Part shown: positions 1 to 7,528 of the stretch, piece by piece | How positions within the stretch are numbered: the first letter of the stretch is position 1 | How the letters are laid out: every line of letters begins with the position of its first letter | Source: DUAL01 sp964478325 | Lineage (GTDB): Bacteria; Bacteroidota; Bacteroidia; Flavobacteriales; BACL11 | NCBI GenBank assembly: GCA_964478325.1 | Contig: CAYZIA010000032.1 | Span: forward strand, 1 to 14,511 | Direction of reading: 5' to 3' | DNA length: 14,511 bases | Program-made: the position numbers and the translations under genes | The notes under the pieces: generated by a model | Databases searched by the model: none | The model's input: only the letters and a program-made list of their open reading frames with translations | Told to the model about the DNA's origin: nothing

Positions 1-1
1 A

Positions 2-121
2 AAACCAAGAGGAGGTAACTACCATTGGGTAGATAATCATATAGTAAGAGTAACTAGGTTTGATGGAAAGTTTACAGAACTTATTGATAAAGAAGTTACT
101 ATTCAAGTCTTTAAATCTTAA
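2..121 (+). CDS. C-terminal end of an unrecognised protein (partial)
   Basis: An open frame enters from the left edge (first full codon at base 2) and ends at TAA 119-121, giving the last 39 residues of a protein; the final stretch reads ELIDKEVTIQVFKS. The tail is mixed polar and beta-prone (alternating V, T and R residues), with no cysteine motif, so it is not an obvious Fe-S partner. The next gene starts only 3 bases after the stop, which suggests one transcript with the Fe-S protein downstream. I do not recognise the family from this fragment, and no function is proposed. Confidence 0.6.
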   Translation, partial: KPRGGNYHWVDNHIVRVTRFDGKFTELIDKEVTIQVFKS

Positions 122-124
122 GAA

Positions 125-901
125 ATGAGTCAACTACAAGTAAAAACAATGGCCGAATTTATGGCAGAAGGAAAGGAGGCTGAACTTCTTTTCTGGGTAG
201 GAAGTGCCGGAAGTTTTGATGATAGAGCAAAAAAAATTACCAAAGCTTTTGTAAAGATTATGAATGCTGCAGGGATTGATTTTGGAGTATTAGGTTCTGA
301 AGAATCTTCATCAGGAGATGCAGCAAAAAGAGCAGGAAATGAATTCTTGTTTCAAATGCAAGCCATGACAAATATTGAAGTGATGAATGCTTATAATGTA
401 AAGCGAATAGTCACTACTTGTCCACATTCTTATAATACGATAAAGAACGAATATCCTTCTTTAGGAGGGAATTATACTATACAACATCATACAGAGTTTA
501 TATCAACTTTAATTACTGAAGGCAAATTAAATATTAAAGACGATTTAAATGGCAAGCAGATAATTTATCATGATCCTTGTTATTTAGGAAGAGCAAATGG
601 GGTATATGATGATCCAAGAACCTTAATAAGATCTTTAGGAGTTGATGTAGTAGAAATGAAGAGATCTAAGAGTAGATCTTTTTGTTGTGGGGCAGGAGGA
701 TCTCAGATGTTTAAAGATGCCGAAAGGGGTGATAAAGAAATTAATATTGACAGAACAGAAGAAGCTCTTGCATTAAAGCCAGATATTATAGCTACAGGAT
801 GTCCGTTTTGCAATACAATGATAACTGATGGAGTGAAAGCAGTAAACGAAGGGGCTGCTGAAGTAATGGATATTGCAGAGCTTATAGCTAATAACATTTA
901 A
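125..901 (+). CDS. CCG-domain (Fe-S)-binding protein, LutA/HdrB-like, with degenerate first site
   Basis: A 258-residue protein of the two-CCG-domain family (HdrB, GlpC, LutA relatives), which binds Fe-S clusters and usually works with a ferredoxin-type oxidoreductase partner. The second domain is complete: HDPC (Cys152), FCCGAGG (Cys187, Cys188) and GCPFC (Cys226, Cys229). In the first domain the matching positions read FWVGS (Ser27), EESSSGD (Ser62) and TTCPHS (Cys99, Ser102). Bacteroidota relatives, as I remember them, have Cys at 27, 62 and 102, so three of four ligands appear replaced. The rest of the first domain, for example FDDRAKKITKAFVK and AGNEFLFQMQAM, is well kept. The start at 125 follows the previous stop by 3 bases. 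The stop overlaps the next start by one base (TAATG), so translation is probably coupled. The family call is firm; electron donor and acceptor are unknown. Confidence 0.88.
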   Translation: MSQLQVKTMAEFMAEGKEAELLFWVGSAGSFDDRAKKITKAFVKIMNAAGIDFGVLGSEESSSGDAAKRAGNEFLFQMQAMTNIEVMNAYNVKRIVTTCPHSYNTIKNEYPSLGGNYTIQHHTEFISTLITEGKLNIKDDLNGKQIIYHDPCYLGRANGVYDDPRTLIRSLGVDVVEMKRSKSRSFCCGAGGSQMFKDAERGDKEINIDRTEEALALKPDIIATGCPFCNTMITDGVKAVNEGAAEVMDIAELIANNI

Positions 902-1365
902 TGTTAGTTGATTTTAATACTATTGCTGACCAGTCCAGAATCTGGATTTATGCAGCAGAATATAAACTAACAAATGATCAAGAAAATTATATTCTAGATC
1001 ATATATCTATTCATCTTCAAAATTGGGAAGCTCATAAAGTACCTTTAACTGCTGGTGTTACAATTTTAGAAAGCCATTTTATTATTATTGCTTTGGATGA
1101 AAGTAAAAATGGGGCAAGTGGTTGTTCTATTGATATACTTCAAAATAAGATACAAGAAATAGAAAAAGAGCTTTCTGTTTCTTTATTCAACAGGATGAAT
1201 ATTTTCTGTAAAATAGATGACACTATAAAATGCATACCTACCACTAAATTAATAGAGAATGCAAATCAAGAAACCTTATTTTACGACCTTACAATACAGA
1301 AAAAGAGTGAACTTGCTAATTGGTTAAAATCAATAAAGGAGGGTTGGTGTAGTAGCTTTTTATAA
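901..1365 (+). CDS. Small conserved Bacteroidota protein, often misnamed 'ABC transporter ATPase'
   Basis: A 154-residue soluble protein with no signal peptide or membrane segment. It resembles a family that usually follows the CCG Fe-S protein in Flavobacteriia and is labelled 'ABC transporter ATPase' in many genomes. The pattern seen here is VDF near the start, ARIW-like SRIWIY at 13-18, an N-W-x-A-H segment around residue 41, the FIIIALDES block, and GCSID at about 78-82. There is no Walker A or ABC signature, so the usual label is not supported and the function is unknown. The start ATG at 901 shares its A with the stop of the Fe-S gene, so the two are surely co-transcribed. Its last six bases overlap the end of the convergent kdsA. 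Confidence 0.8.
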   Translation: MLVDFNTIADQSRIWIYAAEYKLTNDQENYILDHISIHLQNWEAHKVPLTAGVTILESHFIIIALDESKNGASGCSIDILQNKIQEIEKELSVSLFNRMNIFCKIDDTIKCIPTTKLIENANQETLFYDLTIQKKSELANWLKSIKEGWCSSFL

Positions 1366-1372
1366 AGCTTTT
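1354..1372 (+). terminator. Possible weak terminator hairpin at the end of the Fe-S operon
   Basis: AGCTTT at 1354-1359 can pair with AAAGCT at 1364-1369 around a TTAT loop, followed by TTTTCTTATTTTT on the plus strand. It spans the stop codon of the plus-strand gene and the stop of kdsA. The stem is short and AT-rich, and only the plus-strand reading has a T-rich tail, so if it works it serves the Fe-S operon. Weak evidence. Confidence 0.3.
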
Positions 1373-2169
1373 CTTATTTTTACTAATTTAGTCAATAGAT
1401 CTTCTAATTTATCTAGTATTAACATATTAGTTCCATCTGATCTTGCCTCATTAGGATTAGGATGAGTTTCTAGAAATATACCATCAGTTCCAACTGCAAT
1501 ACCTGCTTTTGCAATAGTCTCTATCATATCCGGATTACCACCTGTAATTCCACTATTTTGGTTGGGTTTTTGTAAAGAATGTGTAATATCTAATACAACA
1601 GGCACACCAAAACTCTGCATAGTTGGTATACCTCTATAATCTATTACCATATCCTGGTACCCAAACATAGTACCTCTATCAGTTAGCATTATAGTATTAT
1701 TTCCACTTTCTTTTACTTTATTTATTGCATGTTTCATGCTTTTTGGAGAAATAAATTGTCCCTTTTTAATGTTTATTATTTTTTTTGTTTTTGCTGCTGC
1801 TACCAATAAATCAGTTTGTCTACATAAGAAAGCGGGTATTTGTAATACATCTACATATCGTGCAGCAATAGCTGCTTCTTTAGCTGTGTGAATATCGGTT
1901 ATAGTAGGGATATTATAGGATTTTCCTACTTTCTTGAGGATTTTCAAAGCTTCCATATCTCCAATTCCTGTAAAAGAATCTAAACGAGAACGATTTGCTT
2001 TTCTGTAACTGCCTTTAAAGATAAATGGGATTTCAAGCTTATTTGTAATGCTAAGGATTTTCTCGGCAATTTGCATTACAATTGACTCTTCTTCAATAGC
2101 ACAAGGTCCTGCTATTAAAAAGAAATTACCACTTCTTTGATGTTGTATTTTATTAACTTTTGCTAACAT
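1360..2169 (-). CDS. kdsA: 3-deoxy-8-phosphooctulonate synthase (Kdo-8-P synthase)
   Basis: A cytosolic enzyme that condenses phosphoenolpyruvate with arabinose-5-phosphate to give Kdo-8-phosphate for the lipopolysaccharide inner core. The 269-residue length is normal. Family motifs run in order: IAGPCAIE (18-26), FKGSYRKANRSR (51-62), TDIH (91-94), LQIPAFLCRQTDLL (109-122), KKGQFISPKSM (135-145), DRGTMFGY (164-171), DITHSLQ (194-200), and FLETHPNPNEARSDG (232-246). Cys23, His197, Glu234 and Asp245 correspond to the metal ligands of the metal-dependent (Aquifex-type) class. The metal-independent E. coli enzyme has Asn at the Cys position, so I infer the metal-dependent class. It starts 5 bases after the stop of the barrel protein gene and is the last gene of that operon; no other Kdo or lipid A gene is nearby. 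Its end overlaps the convergent gene by 6 bases. Confidence 0.95.
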   Translation of the reverse strand: MLAKVNKIQHQRSGNFFLIAGPCAIEEESIVMQIAEKILSITNKLEIPFIFKGSYRKANRSRLDSFTGIGDMEALKILKKVGKSYNIPTITDIHTAKEAAIAARYVDVLQIPAFLCRQTDLLVAAAKTKKIINIKKGQFISPKSMKHAINKVKESGNNTIMLTDRGTMFGYQDMVIDYRGIPTMQSFGVPVVLDITHSLQKPNQNSGITGGNPDMIETIAKAGIAVGTDGIFLETHPNPNEARSDGTNMLILDKLEDLLTKLVKIRKAL

Positions 2170-2174
2170 TATTT

Positions 2175-3443
2175 TTAGAATTTCATACTTGCTTGCAAAT
2201 ATACACTTAACGAATTACTTTCTTTTCCTTTAAAAATACTTTCCAAATGTCGACTACCTATTCGAATAGGTATTTTATTTCCAAATTGAGTAGTAAGTCC
2301 AAAACTTAATTTATTAGTATAACCACCAATTGCAATTTGTGGTATTAATAAAGCGTGTTTGGTTTGAGTAAAAGTTTTTAAGTAGAAATATGGTGAATAA
2401 GTAGATTCATAAAAACCCTGTAATACCTTTTCAAATGAAAGAATTTTATTATCTTGACTGGGTTGCCATTTTAAGTTGAATCCTAAAATATATTTACTAA
2501 AATACGAATCATTTAGGGGTGTCTCCATTTTGAATCCAAAATTAGCTGGGATATATGATTTTACAGTTCCCTTTCTAGCTTTAATATAAATATCTTCTAA
2601 ATATTTTTCGGATTCCGCTTCTAAAATGGAATCGTTAAAATCTAATAGATTTTCAATCTCAAATCCGTTGAAAGAAAAGGAGGTGTCTGTATAATATTTT
2701 AAAGTGCTCTCCTTCCAATTGATGAAGCCCAAATCTGTTAAATACAGTGTATACTTTTTTTCATTATTTTGAACAGATAATGTAAAATCAATAGCAAAAC
2801 CATTTCCATTATTTTCAAAATATTTGAAATTAGCCGTGTCAGTTGCAAAGGCATTTATATCATAATTTAGACTATTATGAGTTCCAAAAGGTGCAGTATA
2901 GAAAGAAGCATTATCAGAAATAAAAGAAATATGATGATTTCCATTTAGATAGGAAACAGCTGTATTTATTGTTAAGTTATTCTCTTGAATCTTAACTCCT
3001 TTTTTATAACCTATTTTTATTTGTTGAAACCTATCTAAAGTAAAATTAGTCTTATCAAAATGTAAAGTGTCTCCTTGGTAATTATAATTTCCAAAAAAAG
3101 CCACTTGCATTAAATCTTTATTAAATGACATTTTTGTTAAGTTTCTATCTGATATAGAAAAGGAAAATGAGTTGTCACCAAAATTTTTATGCAAACTAAC
3201 TGTGTTGCAAATTTCAGAAAATAGAATGTTGTTTTCATCTAATTTAGAAATCCAGCTATTTTTTTGACTTTCATTAATATAACCACCAAATAACATTCTA
3301 TTTGCAAAATCCATATTTAAGCTATTTGACTCTACATTGGTTGTACTTCTAAAAATTAAAGTATCTTGAGCTAACATAGTGTATGTTGCTTTTGTAATGT
3401 AAGGACAAATTAATAGCAGTAAAGTATAAATTAATTTTTTCAA
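2175..3443 (-). CDS. Probable outer-membrane beta-barrel protein, DUF5723-like
   Basis: A 422-residue exported protein. The N-terminus, MKKLIYTLLLLICPYITKA, is a signal peptide. The rest is rich in alternating polar and aromatic/hydrophobic strands with no membrane helix, and it ends in SVYLQASMKF, with the terminal Phe common in outer-membrane barrels. Segments such as FANRMLFGGYI (47-57), FFGNYNYQGDTLHF, LYLTDLGFINW and the FNGFEIENLLDF block resemble, from memory, the Bacteroidota DUF5723 family. The family name is less certain than the barrel call. The start codon is TTG at 3441-3443: there is an in-frame TAG 18 bases upstream and the next Met would remove the signal peptide. The TTG overlaps the TGA of the upstream lipoprotein gene (TTGA), so translation is coupled. 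Function is unknown; a joint role with the lipoprotein at the outer membrane is an inference from the coupling. Confidence 0.72.
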   Translation of the reverse strand: MKKLIYTLLLLICPYITKATYTMLAQDTLIFRSTTNVESNSLNMDFANRMLFGGYINESQKNSWISKLDENNILFSEICNTVSLHKNFGDNSFSFSISDRNLTKMSFNKDLMQVAFFGNYNYQGDTLHFDKTNFTLDRFQQIKIGYKKGVKIQENNLTINTAVSYLNGNHHISFISDNASFYTAPFGTHNSLNYDINAFATDTANFKYFENNGNGFAIDFTLSVQNNEKKYTLYLTDLGFINWKESTLKYYTDTSFSFNGFEIENLLDFNDSILEAESEKYLEDIYIKARKGTVKSYIPANFGFKMETPLNDSYFSKYILGFNLKWQPSQDNKILSFEKVLQGFYESTYSPYFYLKTFTQTKHALLIPQIAIGGYTNKLSFGLTTQFGNKIPIRIGSRHLESIFKGKESNSLSVYLQASMKF

Positions 3444-5470
3444 TTTCCTATAGTTTTTCTAAGTTTTGCACTCATTGTAATATCCATTTTATAATCAGAA
3501 TAAATTTTTACAAAACTATTATTGGGTTGTGTATTAAAAGAAGCAACTGTTATAATTTTTCGTATTTTTTCGCTATTGTTATAATTAGCTGTAAGGGTGG
3601 AAGTTGTACTCTGGGTTACCAAATTATTTTCGTCCACTTTTGCAGATAGTAATATAGCATTATTAAAAAGGGTATCGATAAGGTTATCCATTTCATCAAA
3701 AAGCATCATATTTAAAGTTGCGTCAAATGGGATTCCATTCTTAATGGTTAAAAATAGTTTATCAATTTCCATCTCATCATTTTGGTTCACTTCAACTTCA
3801 TTTGTATCTATTAATGTTAGGTTATTTGCAATGATTGATAAAGGAATTTCCAAATTTAAAGTCGCATCAATGGTGTATGCTGGATACAGAAAATTAGGAA
3901 TATTTCCAGGGCCAAAAGGATTTACATATAGGGTCATGTAGGATTTTAATTTATTGGGCAGTATCTCAAGCATACTTGCGGCATCTAATTCTATGTCAGT
4001 AATTGAAGGAACAATTGGAATTGCACCAGTCATTTCGGTAGCCCTTTCAATATCATGGAATTGACCTATGAAAGAAGATCCTGCAGAAACAGTAGTATTC
4101 GTACTGGAATTGTAAGTGCTTAATTGATCAAATTTGATTTGCAAATCAGCACCCAAATAATTTTTAATATTAAAAGCAAGTTTTGCAGATTCTAAATCTA
4201 GATTTCCTGAAACAATCTTATTAAATGTAGTTGTGTTTCTTTCTTCTGGCCCAATCTTAATGGTATCTTGACCTAGAAACCCTCTTGCATATTCTGGTAT
4301 AATATCCATATCTGTATACGAGAAGAAACTATCGGTTTGATTAAGATGAACCAATTCCCCACTTGAATCGATAAATGCAAAAAATTCTGTATATATTGTA
4401 TTGACAGTATCTCCACCACTTCTTCCTTGTTTCCCTTTTAAATCAAGAATATAACCATCAAGATTATAGGAATTACTAGTAAATTCACCATTATTAGATG
4501 GCGGAACAATGTTTAATGAAGAGAATGTGTTTCCTCCTAATGTTAAAGAAGGAATATTATAATAGATTCTTCCAGTGTCAGGCAATGTGCTTGTAGAATT
4601 AACGGTGACTGTCCCTTCTTTAATTTTAATTTCTGTTATACGAGCTTTTTCTAGGTTAAAAGGGTGTTCTTTAATAATTTCTGCAACTTGTTGTGTAGGG
4701 AATATAGCAGTAGCATCAGTAAGACTAATATCTATAATTTCTATCGTGAGGACAATAGCATCCCAATGATTTATTATAACAGCAGTAGGGCTTGCTAATA
4801 CATCAACATTATTTAAAATAGCAATTAAATCTTTATTAATAGACATTCCTCCTAAGAAAACACTGTCAGTTACGTGTGAGATGGAAGGTATTGATGGAAA
4901 ATTGAAAGATGCAATTGTATTATTATTGTTCGCATCAATCAAACTTATATCTACATTTGCTAATTCAGTAGGAAATCCATTATATAGATTTATTCTAAGA
5001 TATCCTTTATGAAAAGTCATGCTTTCGAAATGTTCACTTGCATCTATTGGAATATTTTTACCTTGTATTAAACTAGGCATGTCTGGTATATTCATTGTAT
5101 CCAAATGAGGGAATGCAATTCTTCCTATAGGACCTAAAAGTTCTCCAAGTCGGGATGTTTCTGTAATACTAATATCCTTAAAAGTCATGGAATCCAATAC
5201 AACTTTTGTTACGCCAAGAGTATCTTTAATATCTATTAAAGTATCTAAATCTATATCTGTAAACTTTTCTTGAAAAACTAAAGTGATAAAGCCATCTTCA
5301 TCTTCATTGATTGTAATAGCACTATCAGAGAGCATATCGATATCGTCAATACTCATCTGGGAATGAATTAATGGCACTAATAAATCAACATCCCAAGTCG
5401 GTCTTTCTAATTCATGTTTACAAGCAGAAAACAGTAAAATACATATAAAAAAGAGGATGTTATTCTTCAT
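3440..5470 (-). CDS. Large outer-envelope lipoprotein of unknown function
   Basis: A 676-residue protein beginning with a lipoprotein signal: MKNNILFFICILLFSAC, with LFSAC as lipobox and Cys17 as the lipidated residue. After it comes KHELERP and then WDVDLLVPL, a start I associate with a family of large Bacteroidota lipoproteins. The acidic residues just after the cysteine could act as a surface-export signal, but this is uncertain. The mature part is rich in Asp, Asn, Thr and Ile with many beta-prone segments, has no further membrane segment and no catalytic motif I recognise. The gene overlaps the barrel protein gene by 4 bases, so the two are likely made together and may act as a pair. Upstream there are 84 bases to the P60 gene, holding a promoter-like box only 4 bases from the ATG. 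Confidence 0.75.
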   Translation of the reverse strand: MKNNILFFICILLFSACKHELERPTWDVDLLVPLIHSQMSIDDIDMLSDSAITINEDEDGFITLVFQEKFTDIDLDTLIDIKDTLGVTKVVLDSMTFKDISITETSRLGELLGPIGRIAFPHLDTMNIPDMPSLIQGKNIPIDASEHFESMTFHKGYLRINLYNGFPTELANVDISLIDANNNNTIASFNFPSIPSISHVTDSVFLGGMSINKDLIAILNNVDVLASPTAVIINHWDAIVLTIEIIDISLTDATAIFPTQQVAEIIKEHPFNLEKARITEIKIKEGTVTVNSTSTLPDTGRIYYNIPSLTLGGNTFSSLNIVPPSNNGEFTSNSYNLDGYILDLKGKQGRSGGDTVNTIYTEFFAFIDSSGELVHLNQTDSFFSYTDMDIIPEYARGFLGQDTIKIGPEERNTTTFNKIVSGNLDLESAKLAFNIKNYLGADLQIKFDQLSTYNSSTNTTVSAGSSFIGQFHDIERATEMTGAIPIVPSITDIELDAASMLEILPNKLKSYMTLYVNPFGPGNIPNFLYPAYTIDATLNLEIPLSIIANNLTLIDTNEVEVNQNDEMEIDKLFLTIKNGIPFDATLNMMLFDEMDNLIDTLFNNAILLSAKVDENNLVTQSTTSTLTANYNNSEKIRKIITVASFNTQPNNSFVKIYSDYKMDITMSAKLRKTIGN

Positions 5471-5474
5471 CTGA

Positions 5475-5482
5475 CAAATATA
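5475..5482 (-). promoter_or_regulatory. Bacteroidota-type -7 box (TATATTTG) before the lipoprotein gene
   Basis: Read on the minus strand the bases are TATATTTG, a full match to TAnnTTTG. No convincing TTTG -33 element lies about 20 bases upstream (CTGG is the nearest). The box ends only 4 bases before the lipoprotein ATG, so a transcript from it would be leaderless or nearly so. Otherwise the box is fortuitous and the gene is read from the thiolase promoter. Confidence 0.4.
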
Positions 5483-5484
5483 GA

Positions 5485-5553
5485 TTAATAATTGTATTTC
5501 CCTTTCCAGAGTTTTTTCGGTCGGATTCTTTCTGCTAAAGGGATATTTTGCAT
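5485..5553 (-). pseudogene. 22-codon ORF resembling the RarA N-terminus (gene remnant)
   Basis: On the minus strand an ATG at 5551-5553, one base after the TAA of the P60 gene (TAAGATG), opens a frame that reads MQNIPLAERIRPKKL, then WKGKYNY and stop TAA at 5485-5487. The stretch PLAERIRPK followed by a Leu is, from memory, how the replication-associated recombination ATPase RarA begins (PLAERxRPKTL in Bacteroidota). Resemblance ends where RarA would go on to its G-Q-x-H-L-V-G segment and Walker A. There is no room for the rest: the lipoprotein gene starts 14 bases beyond this stop. I read it as the stump left by deletion or rearrangement of a rarA gene that once followed the P60 gene. A chance match or a small coupled leader peptide is possible. 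Confidence 0.5.
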
Positions 5554-5554
5554 C

Positions 5555-6319
5555 TTAACAAATGCTTTTAATCAAACTTAATTTATGTGTATGAGTACCA
5601 AGTTCTTTATTGAAGATTCCTTTCTGATCTATCTTATCAATCCTTACTTTTCCTGAGGCATGAATGATATGGTTATTGTCAAGAATTATACCAACATGAG
5701 TAATTCTTCCCTTATTATTATCAAAGAATACTAAGTCACCAGCTTCTGCCTCTTTTACAAAACTTAATGTTTTTCCTACCTCTGCTTGTTGACATGCGTC
5801 TCTGGGTAAATCAATACCTTGCAACCTGTAAACCATCTGAGTAAATCCTGAGCAATCAATTCCTAATGGAGATCGGCCTCCCCATAAATAAGGAGCATTT
5901 AAATACATTAAGGCATTTTCTACCAATTTCTTTTTATTAGTAAATCCTGCTGTTGTAAGTCCATCAAATTTATACATTTCATTATTAATAAGTGCGTATC
6001 CACTTTTGTAAGAAGGAAGAATACTTCCAATTACTATTGGTTGATGATGATCTTTTGAAATAACATCTAAGATATCAATCGTAATAGTTGAAACTTCTTT
6101 ATCTAACTGTTTGTAAATATCTTCTTCAATCTCTACCCATTGTTTATTACATACCCAACCTTCATAACTATCATGTGAAAGACGGACTTTACTCCATTTT
6201 TTTTGAACTTCTAGAACTTTAAAGTGCTCCCCAAAGAGTATTTGATTAACCATTTCAGCTTGGTCAACTGCTTCAATTCTCATAGGAACTATTGCTGTAT
6301 TAGAGATTCCATATTTCAT
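5555..6319 (-). CDS. NlpC/P60 (C40) cysteine peptidase, YkfC-like murein-peptide hydrolase
   Basis: A 254-residue protein with an N-terminal SH3b-like region (about residues 5-62, including the EGWV turn at 53-56) and a C-terminal NlpC/P60 domain (about 128-240). The catalytic Cys is Cys156 in GIDCSGF, the base His is His208 in ITHVGI and the third residue is His220 in IIHASG. LWGGRSP just before the Cys, LPRD, and GDLVFF are also typical. There is no signal peptide, which favours a cytoplasmic enzyme that cuts between L-Ala-gamma-D-Glu and the diamino acid in recycled murein peptides, as YkfC and dipeptidyl-peptidase VI do. The substrate is inferred from architecture. The ATG at 6317-6319 shares one base with the stop of the thiolase gene (TAATG), so the two are translationally coupled; I see no direct metabolic link between them. 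Confidence 0.9.
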   Translation of the reverse strand: MKYGISNTAIVPMRIEAVDQAEMVNQILFGEHFKVLEVQKKWSKVRLSHDSYEGWVCNKQWVEIEEDIYKQLDKEVSTITIDILDVISKDHHQPIVIGSILPSYKSGYALINNEMYKFDGLTTAGFTNKKKLVENALMYLNAPYLWGGRSPLGIDCSGFTQMVYRLQGIDLPRDACQQAEVGKTLSFVKEAEAGDLVFFDNNKGRITHVGIILDNNHIIHASGKVRIDKIDQKGIFNKELGTHTHKLSLIKSIC

Positions 6320-7497
6320 TAAGCTAATTCAATTACCATTGCAGAAGCACCTCCACCACCATTACAGATTCCAGCAGCTCCAACTTTACCACCATTTTGT
6401 TTCAACACATTTATTAGAGTTACAATAATTCTAGAACCAGAGCTACCAAGAGGGTGTCCTAATGATACAGCACCTCCATTTACGTTTACAATAGAAGGGT
6501 CTAGGTTTAGTATTTTCATGTTTGCAAGTCCAACAACTGAAAACGCTTCATTTAGTTCATAATAATCTACATCAGAAGTTGATAAGCCAGCTTTTCCTAA
6601 TGCAATTGGTAATGCTTTTGCAGGTGCGGTAGTAAACCATTCTGGTTCTTGTGCTGCATCAGCATAACTTTTAATTTTTGCAATTGGAGTGATATTTAAT
6701 TTAGAAGCTTTTTCAGCACTCATTAAAACAATAGCAGAAGCCCCATCATTTAAAGTAGATGCGTTTGCAGCAGTTATTGTTCCTTTTTTATCAAATACTG
6801 GTCGTAATGAGGGAATTTTTTCCATTTTTACATTCTTGTATTCTTCATCTTCAGAAATAATTAAAGTATCACCTTTTTTTTGAGGAACTGAGACAGAAAC
6901 TATTTCATCAGAGAATTTTCCTTCTTTCCAAGAGTTAGCACTTCTGTTGTATGACTCAATTGCAAAAGCATCTTGCTCTTTTCTTGAAATATTCATTTCA
7001 CTTGCGCATTTTTCTGCACAAACACCCATATGAGTCTTGTTATAAACATCAGTAAGTCCATCAGAAACAAGCCCATCTACCAATTGCATATTTCCTAATT
7101 TTTGTCCAGATCTGCCTTTTGCAAAATAATGAGGTGCAATTGACATGTTTTCCATTCCTCCCGCTATTACAACATCATTGTCTCCACACATAATTGTTTG
7201 TGCAGCTAACATTATTGCTTTCATTCCTGATGCACATACCTTATTTATAGTAGTAGAAGGAACATTTTGAGAAAGTCCTGCAAATATTGCAGCTTGTCTA
7301 GCAGGCGCTTGCCCTAAATTAGCTTGCAAAACATTCCCCATAAATACTTCATCTACAATATTAACATCAATTTCTGCCTTTTCCATTGCTCCTTTTATTG
7401 CTATCGCACCCAATTTAGTTGCTAATACAGATGATAAATTTCCACCAAAACTTCCCATTGGCGTACGCACAGCTGACACAATTACTACTTCTCTCAT
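6319..7497 (-). CDS. Acetyl-CoA C-acetyltransferase (biosynthetic-type thiolase)
   Basis: A 392-residue thiolase, the normal length, which catalyses reversible condensation of two acetyl-CoA into acetoacetyl-CoA or the cleavage of 3-ketoacyl-CoA. The acylated Cys is Cys88 in NKVCASGMKA. NEAF is at 316-319, the catalytic His348 lies in GHPLG, and Cys378 lies in GICNGGGG. MENMS at 115-119 and the start VIVSAVRTPMGSFGG are also diagnostic. Whether it works in beta-oxidation or biosynthesis cannot be told: no FadB-like or HMG-CoA gene is adjacent. The ATG at 7495-7497 is preceded by an A/T-rich leader and a promoter-like box at 7529-7536; the gene diverges from the HD-domain gene and leads the P60 gene. 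Confidence 0.94.
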   Translation of the reverse strand: MREVVIVSAVRTPMGSFGGNLSSVLATKLGAIAIKGAMEKAEIDVNIVDEVFMGNVLQANLGQAPARQAAIFAGLSQNVPSTTINKVCASGMKAIMLAAQTIMCGDNDVVIAGGMENMSIAPHYFAKGRSGQKLGNMQLVDGLVSDGLTDVYNKTHMGVCAEKCASEMNISRKEQDAFAIESYNRSANSWKEGKFSDEIVSVSVPQKKGDTLIISEDEEYKNVKMEKIPSLRPVFDKKGTITAANASTLNDGASAIVLMSAEKASKLNITPIAKIKSYADAAQEPEWFTTAPAKALPIALGKAGLSTSDVDYYELNEAFSVVGLANMKILNLDPSIVNVNGGAVSLGHPLGSSGSRIIVTLINVLKQNGGKVGAAGICNGGGGASAMVIELA

Positions 7498-7528
7498 TAT
7501 ATATTTTTTTAAGATTTTAGATTTGGTG

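Noticed and set aside
3597..3941. 114-codon plus-strand ORF opposite the lipoprotein gene
   Set aside because: It lies wholly inside a well-supported minus-strand lipoprotein gene, has no recognisable motif and is explained as a shadow frame.
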